This document shows positions 25,195 to 35,101 of a stretch of 64,000 nt of DNA, piece by piece. The stretch comes from Trileptium ribeirensis (Eukaryota > Nematoda > Enoplea > Enoplida > Thoracostomopsidae), in the NCBI GenBank assembly GCA_030248225.1, contig JASANE010016008.1, positions 1 through 64,000 on the forward strand. Reading direction: 5' to 3'. Positions within the stretch are counted from its first letter, which is position 1. Every line of letters starts with the position of its first letter. Position numbers and translations under genes: made by a program. The notes under the pieces are model-generated. The model did no database searches, was not told the origin of the DNA, and worked only from the letters and a program-made list of their open reading frames with translations.

Positions 25195-26056
25195 ATGGCG
25201 AAGGATACGCACCGAATAGGTTCAAACTGTGACATGCTTTCAACGTCAGCTTCGTTAGCTTGCGTTCCTCCTGTTATATGTGGTGGCGGCTCAGATGCAC
25301 AGTATGACCAAACAATCATCTCCTCACACACAGCGTTACCGTTTCCTGGACTCAACGTAGTTGACTTATCGACGATTTTAGTAATGGCAAATATCAATCC
25401 GAATGCTTTGATCCATCCGTTTTCGACTAATAACGTTTTCTCTGGAACGAACGTTAATGCTAGACTAATTAACGACAATCATTATGATGGCCGAAAAAAT
25501 GTAGAAAAAGCTATACCGCCTCGTAATTATAGCGAAGATGGTTCTGTCTTGATGCGTTTCGCGGACAAAGCATCTGTAGATACAACAAAGCAACAGACGA
25601 CGAACAGTAACTCTGCAGCTTCAACCAAATTTTCATGTTCTTTTAGAATTTCAGATATCCTGAGCAATAACGGTTCTAGGCTTTCCGATGCGGTTTTCAA
25701 TAATCCGCAAAATGATTCGGGTATAAACGCAACCCCATGTGTAGCAAACAGTACAACAGATCGCACAATGTTCGTCGACAAATCAGATCACATCAGATCA
25801 GTACAGTCGACCTGTTCACCGCGTTTAAAAGCTGTGTCTGACAATCAAAAATACACTAGTTCAATTGATTACGATGACTGTAGATTACCAGCTATAGCTA
25901 CAGTTCAAGATAGATCACCATGTTTATATCCACACAGCGGCAAACCGTTACAGATCGGTGCTGCCTGTCCTACTTTGCAGCAATCCGAACCAAGTTTCAG
26001 CCAGTTTCTTAATTATGACTTTTGTCTAAAATCGAAGGATTCATGTGACAGTTGTG
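25195..26056 (+). CDS. BARHL: BarH/BARHL-like homeobox protein, exon 1
   Basis: First coding exon of a predicted 474-aa homeodomain transcription factor (exons 25195-26056, 29023-29386, 30445-30643). BarH proteins are nuclear DNA-binding repressors used in sensory and neural cell-fate choice. The frame is open from 25099; the first in-frame ATG is 25195. The exon encodes a Ser/Thr/Asn-rich region with an FIL/eh1-type motif FRISDILS at about residues 150-157, the Groucho-binding motif that BarH proteins carry as F-x-I-x-D-I-L. The GT donors in the needed phase are poor. G|GCAAGT at 26056/26057 fits perfectly as a GC donor and gives the phase 1 that exon 2 needs. An upstream non-ATG exon cannot be excluded. 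Identity rests on the homeodomain; the link to exon 2 rests on phase, spacing and the FIL motif. Confidence 0.75.
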
Positions 26057-27479
26057 GCAAGTTACTACTACATTTCATAAATCATTTATTTTGATATCTA
26101 TAACCGCCAGCTCTAGCTTTATATATTATATTCATTTGTATTATTCTCGAAAGCACACTGTTTCGTTTTAGATATGTAAATATCGGGTAAATTTTCTAAA
26201 GAAAAAGAAAACGGAAAAGAAACTAAAGAAAAATAAGAAAGTTGAGTATATATTATTTTTTCGTAAGAGAAATTTCACACAGCAGTTTGAAATTTTTTTG
26301 GTTTGTGGCGTTTCACACGAACCTCATCTAAACGAACAATGTGGTAAAAACATATTGAGAAATTAATTGCACTCCTAAAAATTTCCCCTAAATAAATTTA
26401 CTTTTATTACAGACGAAACGTGCATCTGCTGACACGTCATAGCACATGCTTTGGTTCTTCTAACAAAGTCTTGTTTCTTCATTACAACTTTTATCAGTAG
26501 CTGCATATATATAAACAGTAACGCGTCTGGGTTCATTTGCTCAAATTGCATTACTGTTACGCTACTCGTAAAGTATAGACACTTAGCCCCGGAAATTATT
26601 TAAAACCAGCCAAGTTATACCACAGGCGCAATTATTGTGAATACAAGATGTACCACTTATTTCAATGCATATTAAGAAAATGTTTCCTCTACAAAATTTG
26701 ATTAACAAAAATATCTAAAGACTTGATTCGGGACCCGTAAATGAAATAAAGTGCTACCACACTGAAGGCTTCTCAAATCTGTTGCTATTGTTCAGTTATT
26801 GCACGCTCCGTAGCAAGTGTCAGATCTTCTCAGTTATGGTTAAGTCTTTTCAGTTCTTCTCATCTTCTCAGTCAGAAAAGCCAAACATTGGAAATCGTTT
26901 TCAACGATTCAAACGTATTCTTTATATATTAGAATATTTTAACAATTTCCTTAAAATGGACACGGCGATAGCACGTTGAAATCAATCGATGTGGCAATAC
27001 AGTTAAAAATAATTTGCGGCACAGTTATTTGTAATAATTATTGTGATTAAAAAAGAAAAGGCAGCAATATAATCTGAACAATTGGACTAGTATGGAAACT
27101 TATTATATGAGTTTTTGATGTGTATGATATACGACATGTGAGCAGGCGCGTCGCCATCCGGGGCACTGGGGGCTGGGTCTCTATATCCCTCCCCTCCCCA
27201 TCAGTTTACATCTGCAACGAAATTTCTTTTCAACATGTAACCATCACATCATATGTTGAGGGGGCCCCGGCAATATATGGGTGCCCTCTAGCAAAAAATT
27301 ATTATAGCATGTGAGTGTTCGAATAATGTAGACCTTTATAGTTCGTTGCTTTCTTTAACCATCTTCTGAAACCAACTATATAGCTAAAACGTGTGAGACT
27401 AAATTTTCGAAACGCCAATGCTAAACATAACAAACATATGATATTGAATCGCACGAATTTTTTGGCTTTCCATTGAACA

Positions 27480-28735
27480 AATTACATAACTAATGATTCT
27501 AGACTCTAGCAGCGTGACTGATTTTGAGAGAACGCACTTTTTTGGATTTCCATTACACGAATTACATGAGTAATTATTCTAGAATCTATCAGCGTGACTG
27601 ATTTTGAGGGAAAGTGACTGGCAGCATAAATTCAACAAACATTTAGCATTGGATCACACTTGTTTGGCTCTCCATTGAACAAATTACATAACTAATTTGA
27701 GAGAACGCACTTTTTTGGATTTCCATTACACGAATAACATGAGTAATTATTCTAGAATCTAACAGCGTGACTGATTTTGAGGGAAAGTGACTGGCAGCAT
27801 AAATTGAACACACACTTAGCATTGGATCATATTTGTTTGGCTCTCTATTGAACAAATTACATAACTAATGATTCTAGACTCTAGCAGCGTGACTGATTTT
27901 GAGAGAACGCACTTTTTTGGATTTCCGTTACACGAATTACATGAGTAATTATTCTAGAATCTAACAGCGTGACTGATTTTGAGGGAAAGTGACTGGCAGC
28001 ATAAATTGAACACACACATAGCAGTTGATCATACTTTTTTGGCTCTTCATTGAACAAATTACATAACTAATGATTCTAGACTCTAGCAAAGTGACTGATT
28101 TTGACAGAACGCACTTTTTTGGCTCTCCATTACACATATTACATAAGTAATGATTCTAGACTCCAACAGCATGATTGATTTTGAGAGAAAGTGACTGGCA
28201 GCATAAAATGAACACACACTTAGCATTGGATCCTACGTGTTTGGCTCTCCATTGAACAAATTACATAACTAATGATTCTAGACTCTAGCAGCGTGACTGA
28301 TTTTGAGAGAACGCACGTTTTTGGATTTCCATTACACGAATTACATGAGTAATTATGCTAGAATCTAACAGCGTGACTGATTTTGAGGGAAAGTGACTGG
28401 CAGCATAAATTGAACAAACACATAGCAGTGGATCAGACCTTTTTTGGCTCGCCATTGAACAAATTACATAACTAATGATTCTAGACTCTAGCAGCTTGAC
28501 CGATTTTGAGAGAACGCACTTTTTTGGCTCTCCATTATACAAATTACATAAATATTGATTCTAGACTCTAACAGAGTGACTAATTTTGAGGGAATTAGAC
28601 TGGCAGCATAAAATGAACACACACATAGCATTGGATCTTACTTTTTTGGGTATCTATTACACAAATTGCATAATTAATGATTCTATACTCCAACAGCGTG
28701 ATTGGTTTTGAGAAAAAGTGACTGGCAGCATTAGC
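27480..28735. repeat. Higher-order satellite: about 208-bp units made of two related halves of about 100 bp
   Basis: Two related half-units alternate. One carries ATTGAACAAATTACATAACT and GATTCTAGACTCTAGCAGCG. The other carries ATTACACGAATTACATGAGT, ATTCTAGAATCTAACAGCG and GGGAAAGTGACTGGCAGCAT. About six pairs are present, diverging to the right. One pair near 27660-27710 lacks part of a half-unit. Each half contains a CTAGA-centred palindrome (ATTCTAGAAT in the second). No protein is supported. Confidence 0.9.
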
Positions 28736-28815
28736 TTTTGCTAATTTGCGATAAAATTTTCTTAATTTCTCTAATTTTTCCCAGTTTTATCGCAATTTTT
28801 GCTGATTTTAACCTA
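28735..28815. repeat. Dispersed A-rich repeat fragment
   Basis: TTTGCTAATTTGCGATAAAA followed by further TTTTCCCAGTTTTATCGC-like words. A short member of the GCAAAATT family seen elsewhere in the window. Confidence 0.35.
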
Positions 28816-29022
28816 GGTTTCCCAAAACTTTTTTTCCACACAATGAAAAGAATGGCAAGTGCGAGGTTGCTAAGCCTTCGCGGTGTTAGCTTTGGCTTAA
28901 AGTGGTACAATTAGGGTAAAACCCAACCACCTCCCTATCGACGCATATGATATACGTATACAATGTATATGCGTACAGATGGTTTTATCTTGCACTCTAA
29001 TTACACGTATTTTGTGTTGCAG

Positions 29023-29386
29023 ATATAAGTTGTAAAGACAGCTCCACTGACAGCTTTAAAAATATTAAAATCAATGACAACAATATCTGTTCTTCTAATC
29101 CCGGTGCTCCTACAGGTTTCAGTGCTCCGTCGTCTTCACAGTCCAGTCCTATTGGATCCGGCGCCGAGCTCAGCTCAACCGGATCAAGCTTGAATAGTAA
29201 GACGTGTGGTCCACCATTATCAAAAAAATCACGCAAAGCACGCACCGCGTTTAATGATTTACAGCTTCAGACTTTAGAAGACAATTTCGTACGACAAAAA
29301 TATCTTTCGGTTCAAGATCGAACGGAACTTGCTACGAGGTTGTCGCTATCTGACACTCAGGTGAAGACGTGGTATCAGAATAGAAG
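29023..29386 (+). CDS. BARHL: BarH/BARHL-like homeobox protein, exon 2 (most of the homeodomain)
   Basis: The exon begins in phase 1 after TTGTGTTGCAG and ends in phase 2 at a GTATGC donor. It encodes a Ser-rich linker and then the homeodomain from about 29222: [19 protein letters not shown] in helix 1, [20 protein letters not shown] for helix 2, and [13 protein letters not shown] in helix 3. The stretch [10 protein letters not shown] and the Tyr in VKTWYQNRR (where most homeodomains have Phe) are hallmarks of the BarH class. The intron inside helix 3, within the second Arg of QNRR, separates this exon from the last basic residues. Helix 1 differs from typical BarH at several positions, which fits a fast-evolving lineage. 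Confidence 0.93.
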
Positions 29387-30444
29387 GTATGCAACTGTTA
29401 AACATCCTCAAATAAGTTACTTTTTTAAATATTAAAACAAACGCTGACCGATTATGGTTTTGTTAACGCCATATTTTGCGGTTTTCCAAATTGGCTTTAT
29501 CGTTGTGTGCGTACGTGGAAAAACTCATTTGTAATTACCATCACAATGTCGCGCGAATTGTATATATTTTCAGCAAGCCATAATTTTGTCACACGGTTAC
29601 CGCTTGTGTGTATCACTAGCTGTTGGACCCTGCTCAAATTCAGATTTTCACATTCAAATTTCAGAAAAAACGATAGACTAATAATATGAATTACCTGAAA
29701 TCCCATCTACCAATATCTGCCGTAGAAAAGTAAACTCAGCGTAACATTTATTGAGAAAGTTTTAGTTTGATTTTGTTAATAGAAAACTATCGTAGCTATC
29801 ATGGGAGCAGCATTATTTTGTCAAAGATCCCAGGAGCAATAGGGTAATATATATTCGAATACAAAGGCTGAAAAGCTCATACAGACAACCATAGACGGAA
29901 TCATGCTCGATCCTTTCATTCTCGCTTGCAAGATACTAGTAGTACTAACTACTTGGCACGACATGTGATACAGAGTTTTAGAAATGTTAAAATCAATGTT
30001 GTTAAAGCTTCACGTCTTTGAAAAAAAGTTATCACAAAATATGCTAACTACATGATAGTTTGAGCTTTGAAATCCAGCATTACGGTGCAAGAACTACAAG
30101 TAAATTAAGTGGAACCAATTATTGGGCAGGAACGATCCCAAGTATTAAGTTGATTTTGTTCAAATATAAATTAAGCAGCAGGACAAAACAGGAGCATTAA
30201 CATAGTTTAAACGCGTTGAAACGATGAAATACTTGTAACTGAACTTTAGTGTGAGCAAAATATAGGGTTATGTTTTTGGTAATTTTTGAAATATGCTGGT
30301 GTCATTATTTTCAAAACTTTAAGAAAATTGTCCAAATTTTTCCAGCAATTTGAATTTTAAATATAAAAATTTGACGTATGTATATATCTTGAAATTGAAA
30401 TTTATAAAATTGTGCCCTTAATACTATATTGTTATACTTTTTAG
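29387..30444 (+). other. BarH intron 2
   Basis: A GT-AG intron of 1058 bp from GTATGC to ATACTTTTTAG interrupting the recognition helix. No repeat or RNA gene was recognised inside. ORFs at 29497-29706 on both strands are not supported. Confidence 0.85.
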
Positions 30445-30643
30445 GACAAAATGGAAGCGTCAAACGGCAGTCGGCCTGGAATTGCTCGCAGAAGCCGGTA
30501 GCTGTTCAGCGATTTGTCAACTACTTCAAACAAGTCAATATTGGACCTCGTTTGCATCTGGGAATAGCCTAAATTCGTTCGCTTTCCCGTTATGTGCCTC
30601 AAAGTCTGACCCTATTCAAATTAGCAGTAACAGTAACCCCTAA
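30445..30643 (+). CDS. BARHL: BarH/BARHL-like homeobox protein, exon 3 (homeodomain end and C-terminus)
   Basis: The exon completes the split Arg codon and continues TKWKRQTAVGLELLAEAG, which matches the conserved BarH segment just after the homeodomain. The tail SCSAICQLLQTSQYWTSFAS corresponds loosely to the N-Y-S-A-L region of other BarH proteins, where an aromatic cluster follows. The protein then ends at TAA (30641-30643) after a short Ser/Asn-rich tail. The long C-terminal region with a PRVLIHGL-like end seen in other animals is missing or unrecognisable. A polyadenylation signal follows 254 bp downstream. Confidence 0.93.
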
Positions 30644-30896
30644 AGAATATCTTATCATCCTACCAAATTAACCTAAACCAACCAATGTTTATATTAAGAA
30701 TGAAAATGTATCATCATTATCTAAAGGACAATTCAGTGTGAACAATGGTGTTGGATTAAACTGATAAAAGCAAAAACTGTCAATACAGGAATAATTATAA
30801 TAATAATTTGTACAAGGCCATGCCAACCGAAATCGTCTTAGGACATTCAAGGTGACCCTGAAAAGGATCTCAGATTGCAGTTGATTATAGATGATC

Positions 30897-30902
30897 AATA
30901 AA
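30897..30902 (+). promoter_or_regulatory. Candidate polyadenylation signal of the BarH gene
   Basis: AATAAA 254 bp after the stop codon, just before the start of the 620-bp duplication at 30910. Position and spacing are reasonable. Function is inferred. Confidence 0.45.
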
Positions 30903-30909
30903 TAGCGTA

Positions 30910-32150
30910 GTGTCCAGTTCGATATCAGCAGTTGAAAGTAAACTCAGTGGGATAAAGTGAAATCAAGCGAGATCAAAAAATGAAAGCTTTAATCTTGTTT
31001 AAGCTTCTTGTTATTATCTTTATTATGTTATATTGTCGATATTGTTGGTGATAATCCAAGCTGAAACTACAGTTTTATGCGTCCGGGTTGGATCGGAGGT
31101 TCCATCATAGTGTGTAGTTGGAGTTACAGGTGCTCCATAAATTTTAGTAGAACAATATTTTGCCATTTGCAAACCATATGTAAAATTCAAGCAGCATGGA
31201 AAATACACTTTGCGGGCCTGGAAAATCTTTGCCTATTAAAGATAAACCGCATATTATACGTGTTTGATGAAAGCGAAATATCACTCAACTGATCGATCCC
31301 TGTTGTTATATATGCTGCAGTAGGCTGCAACCTACCATACGTGAAAGGTGTATGTGAAGTATACGTGGTTAAACCCTACGGGTCAAGCGCCGCACTAAGC
31401 CATATCTACCTCATTCAGCCGCTAAGGTCCTGAAGCTCGCAACTCGCCAAAGTTCCATGGTACATTTTAACAATTATGGTGAATGTTTACTACATTATAG
31501 AAAACAATTGGGATCCTAAACTAACGGTTATGTCCAGTTCGATATCAGCAGTTGAAAGTAAACTCAGTGGGATAAAGTGAAATCAAGCGAGATCAAAAAA
31601 TGAAAGCTTTAATCTTGTTTAAGCTTCTTGTTATTATCTTTATTATGTTATATTGTCGATATTGTTGGTGATAATGACTGAAGGAATTAGGTTTTATAGT
31701 ACAGGTTGGATCGGAGGTTCCATCATAGTGTGTAGTTGGAGTTACAGGTGCTCCATAAATTTTAGTAGAACAATATTTTGCCATTTGCAAACCATATGTA
31801 AAATTCAAGCAGCATGGAAAATACACTTTGCGGGCCTGGAAAATCTTTGCCTATTAAAGATAAACCGCATATTATACGTGTTTGATGAAAGCGAAATATC
31901 ACTCAACTGATCGATCCCTGTTGTTATATATGCTGCAGTAGGCTATTTCCAGGCTCTCCCATCGTGAAAGGTGTATGTGAAGTATACGTGGTTAAACCCT
32001 ACGGGTCAAGCGCCGCACTAAGCCATATCTACCTCATTCAGCCGCTAAGGTCCTGAAGCTCGCAACTCGCCAAAGTTCCATGGTACATTTTAACAATTAT
32101 GGTGAATGTTTACTACATTATAGAAAACAATTGGGGACCTAACTAACGGG
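30910..32150. repeat. 620-bp direct tandem duplication, two copies
   Basis: Copy 1 spans about 30910-31529 and copy 2 about 31530-32150. Both start TGTCCAGTTCGATATCAGCA and end near CATTATAGAAAACAATTGGG. Copies are nearly identical except for a replaced block at 31055-31085 versus 31675-31705 and another near 31330 versus 31940. A plus-strand open segment (GWIGGSIIVCSWSYRCSINF onward, ending ESEISLN) and an antisense one are shared by both copies. No domain is recognised. Confidence 0.9.
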
Positions 32151-32193
32151 TTACCTTCCGTTCGCAGCAGATATGCGACCTTAAGCCGATGGA

Positions 32194-35101
32194 CATTGGC
32201 GCAAATCTGCTATGGACTTTGGGGGGGGGTCAAAGTAAATGCCAGACTATTCATAATAGAAATTATTCCAGCGTTCTCCTGTCACTTGATGAGAAGTCCA
32301 ATATGTCTGAATTTTTTTCTAACTATCTGCAATATGATATACACTCTTTCCCTTTTCACGAAAATAATCAAGCCCACCTGTATGAGAAAATAATTCAATG
32401 TCCATTGTTCGTCAATTCAATTCGGTTGTCCCCTCTAGACTTCAAATTCACATCAAAAATGTATTTTTCCTTATGTCACTTTTTGAGATGAATTCAGCAG
32501 AAATTTGGCTGCCGTCGATGCTATCCAAGCGGTCTTGATGACAATGGCAGACAGCAAAGTTGTTCAGCCGGCGCTGTCCCATAGTTGATCGCAACCATGT
32601 TTTTAGACGACGCAGCGCACTAAAGCTGCGCTCGGCTTCAGCGGAACATGCCGGAATAACAAGACATAAACGAACCAAACGCTCTACTTGAAAAAACATT
32701 CTTCGGACCTCAGGCGTAAATTCTTTCAAAGTTATCATTGCTCCAGCTACGTCGGTGTAATTGTATTGCTGACGGAACATTTCCAGTTGAGACTCAAGCT
32801 GGTAGTCGAATTCTGGTTACAAGGATAAGCTAGCATTCAATTTTCCCTTGAGTAATGCCGATTCCAAATCTCGGTAACTTGTGAGATCCTTTTGATCGAA
32901 TCTAGATTTCAAGTTGAAGAATGCGGAGTCTAGCAGGGCATAGTACTGCTGCCGATAATATGATTCGGCTGATTCGTGATGAAACGCCGTACTAGGGTCA
33001 GAGAAGCGAGCTGGAGGTCGACGACGCCGTGGCACAAGAATTGGTTGAAGATTCATGTCAGCGACTTGTCTCTCTGTATCGTTAAAGATGATTTTAAAAG
33101 CATCCGTTGAACGTTTCATGGTCAACGCCTGACGAACAACCTCAACGGCTGAGAGCATTTCTGCCACCGTTTGATTTCGTCCTTGCATGGCATTATTCAA
33201 ATTTTCGAGCGGTTCCATAACCGACCGTGCCATAATGAGCCCTAGCAGGCTAGTTCCGTTTTCAAACCTCGCTAGCAGGCCACGGCACCTTGAAGCAGTG
33301 TTTCCATCTGAGACAGAGCTCATTGTTTCCAGAGGTTCGCAAATACCACTGTACGTTTTGAGCACTTGTACTACCGCTGGAGTGCGCACAGACCAGCGTG
33401 TTGGACACAGAGGTCTGAGCACTAAAGAAGAAGTGTTGAGTTGGGACGCAATAGCCGTAAATGTTGCACGCATTTTAACGCTATGAGAAAATAAGCTTCC
33501 AAGTTCGTTGACCAAACCTAAGCAATCAAATATGAAAGGAGATTGTTCCATAATTTCTTGAACAACGAGATTGACGCAATGGGCGCCGCAATGAACATAC
33601 ATAGCTAACGGTTGCACTTCTTTAATGCGTGCCTGAGCACCGGAGTATGCTCCACTCATATTCGCAGCGCCATCATATGTCTGACCGCGTAACTTATCGG
33701 TAGACAAGTTGAGTCGAATCATAACGTCCAATATTGCTTTCGATAATGTCTGTGCAGTCGAGTCGGGAACACTATAGAATCCAATGAACTCTTCATGGAC
33801 ACCAAAATCATCATCTACAAATCTTAAACACACACTCTCCTGCTCGTCACCCGAATCATCATCTACAAATCTTAAACACACACTCTCCTGCTCGTCACCC
33901 GAGCAATCTTGCGTGCCGTCTACAATGATTGCAAACGTTTTGTCTGCGATTTCGTTTCTGATTTGTCGTAAGACAGCATCTTAAAGCATGGAAATTATTT
34001 CATTTTGACAAGACCAGCTAGTAAAGTTGGTTTTCTTAGTTAACCATGAAGTCAGGAGAGGATCATCCTGAGCTCTTAGCTTTAGTAGCTGAATATAGTT
34101 ACCTTCGTCGTTATCATGGCCACGAAAAGCTAGGCCTTGTCTAGATAAGAACTGAATGGATGATACGAGCTTTTTCAGGCACACTTTGGCCTCAGCTCTG
34201 CTAGATTGAAGCTGCGCAGACAATAGATTGTCGATTGGGTTATTTGCTGTTGTAGTTGCTGAACACTGAAACGATGGCACTCGCTTTTTTCGTGCTTTTG
34301 AAATTTCTTCAGTGCTTTTTTCCAATTTTTGAATCCTGCAGTCGCAAATGCTGGCTCCGCTTTGGTGGCTAGATTCGATAAATTCAGCGAAGTGGCCTTA
34401 GAACAGTAAAAGCAGAGCACACCTTTAGAGGCCTGGTGATAGTGAAGCCAACTGTGCTTCGAATACCAAGCTGTTTGAAAAGTTAAATTTTTTGGCTTTC
34501 CATTAACTGTGATAATCTGCTGATCATAAAAATCATCAGTTGGCTGGTGGGGTTCTGTATATTGCGGAGAAATCGAAGCTGGTTCATCTGCTCCTGATGT
34601 GGAGTGAGTTTCTGTAGTGATATCGGTTTCAGCACTAGTAGATGGTTGTTGATGTTGCTTCTCTAAATCGTGGCGAGGCCGCTTTTGTGCTCCAGTCGAT
34701 TTTGTTAAAATTCTAGCTGATGAAGTAGAATGTTCGCTTGAATCCGAGGTTTCAGTTTCTATTTTCCGTTTAAAATATATATCAAGAGTGAACATTATAT
34801 CCTGATAATATATAACTTCCAATCTCACACTGATATATTTCTGAAATGAAAACAAATCGTTAAGCAAATTTTAGGAACGATAACAGATCAAGTATAGATT
34901 CTCTCAACATACGATTAGGGACCAGAATAGATCGTGGTTTTCGACGTCTTTCTTAGAAGTTGAATTGTAGGTTTTCATCACTCTTTCGTTATAAAGTGTT
35001 CAGTGCTCTAAAACGACAGCAAAAGACGAGATTTCGGAAATTTGGCGCAATTTATTGGGGGGGTCCGGACCCCCCCGACCCCCCCGGGATTTGCGCCTAT
35101 G
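32194..35101 (-). mobile_element. hAT-superfamily DNA transposon, inactivated
   Basis: About 2.9 kb. The terminal inverted repeats are CATTGGCGCAAATC at 32194 and, read inward from the right end, CATAGGCGCAAATC at 35101, each followed internally by a long G run, so the right end shows a C-rich block on the plus strand. The transposase gene lies on the minus strand and is broken (see its entry). An 11-bp sequence GATATGCGACC directly follows the right terminus (35102-35112) and also occurs at 32170-32180, but 13 bp away from the left terminus. It may be the remnant of an 8-bp target duplication with extra bases inserted on the left. Confidence 0.85.
32448..34795 (-). pseudogene. hAT transposase pseudogene (TTF zinc finger, DUF4371, hATC dimerisation)
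   Basis: Read from the probable start at 34795. The N-terminal region is Ser/Thr-rich with RKRPRHD-like basic residues. A TTF-type zinc finger follows (SWLHYHQASKGVLCFYCSKA, then EKSECHRF), then the DUF4371 catalytic part with IIVDGTQDCSG, TYDGAANMSG and HCGAHCVNLV, and finally the hATC region (CSAEAERSFSALRRLKTWLR). Damage: a frameshift near 34200-34300 between the zinc finger and the next segment, a TAA at 33981-33983, and another TAA at 32817-32819. A 48-bp in-frame tandem duplication at about 33794-33901 repeats SGDEQESVCLRFVDDD right after the first catalytic Asp. This is a ZMYM/TTF-like hAT lineage by domain make-up. The copy cannot produce full-length transposase. Confidence 0.9.

Larger units (their letters stand above)
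26057..29022 (+). other. BarH intron 1 (probable GC-AG intron)
   Basis: Runs from a GCAAGT donor to the acceptor TTTTGTGTTGCAG. It is 2966 bp long and contains the 208-bp satellite (27480-28735) and an A-rich dispersed repeat (28735-28815). No other exon is recognised within it. Confidence 0.55.

Noticed and set aside
25062..25478. 138-codon minus-strand ORF opposite BarH exon 1
   Set aside because: Antisense shadow of the plus-strand frame that contains the FIL motif and joins the homeodomain exon.
30910..32150. Pair of LTRs flanking an element
   Set aside because: The two 620-bp copies are directly adjacent with nothing between them, and lack TG...CA ends, so they are a tandem duplication.
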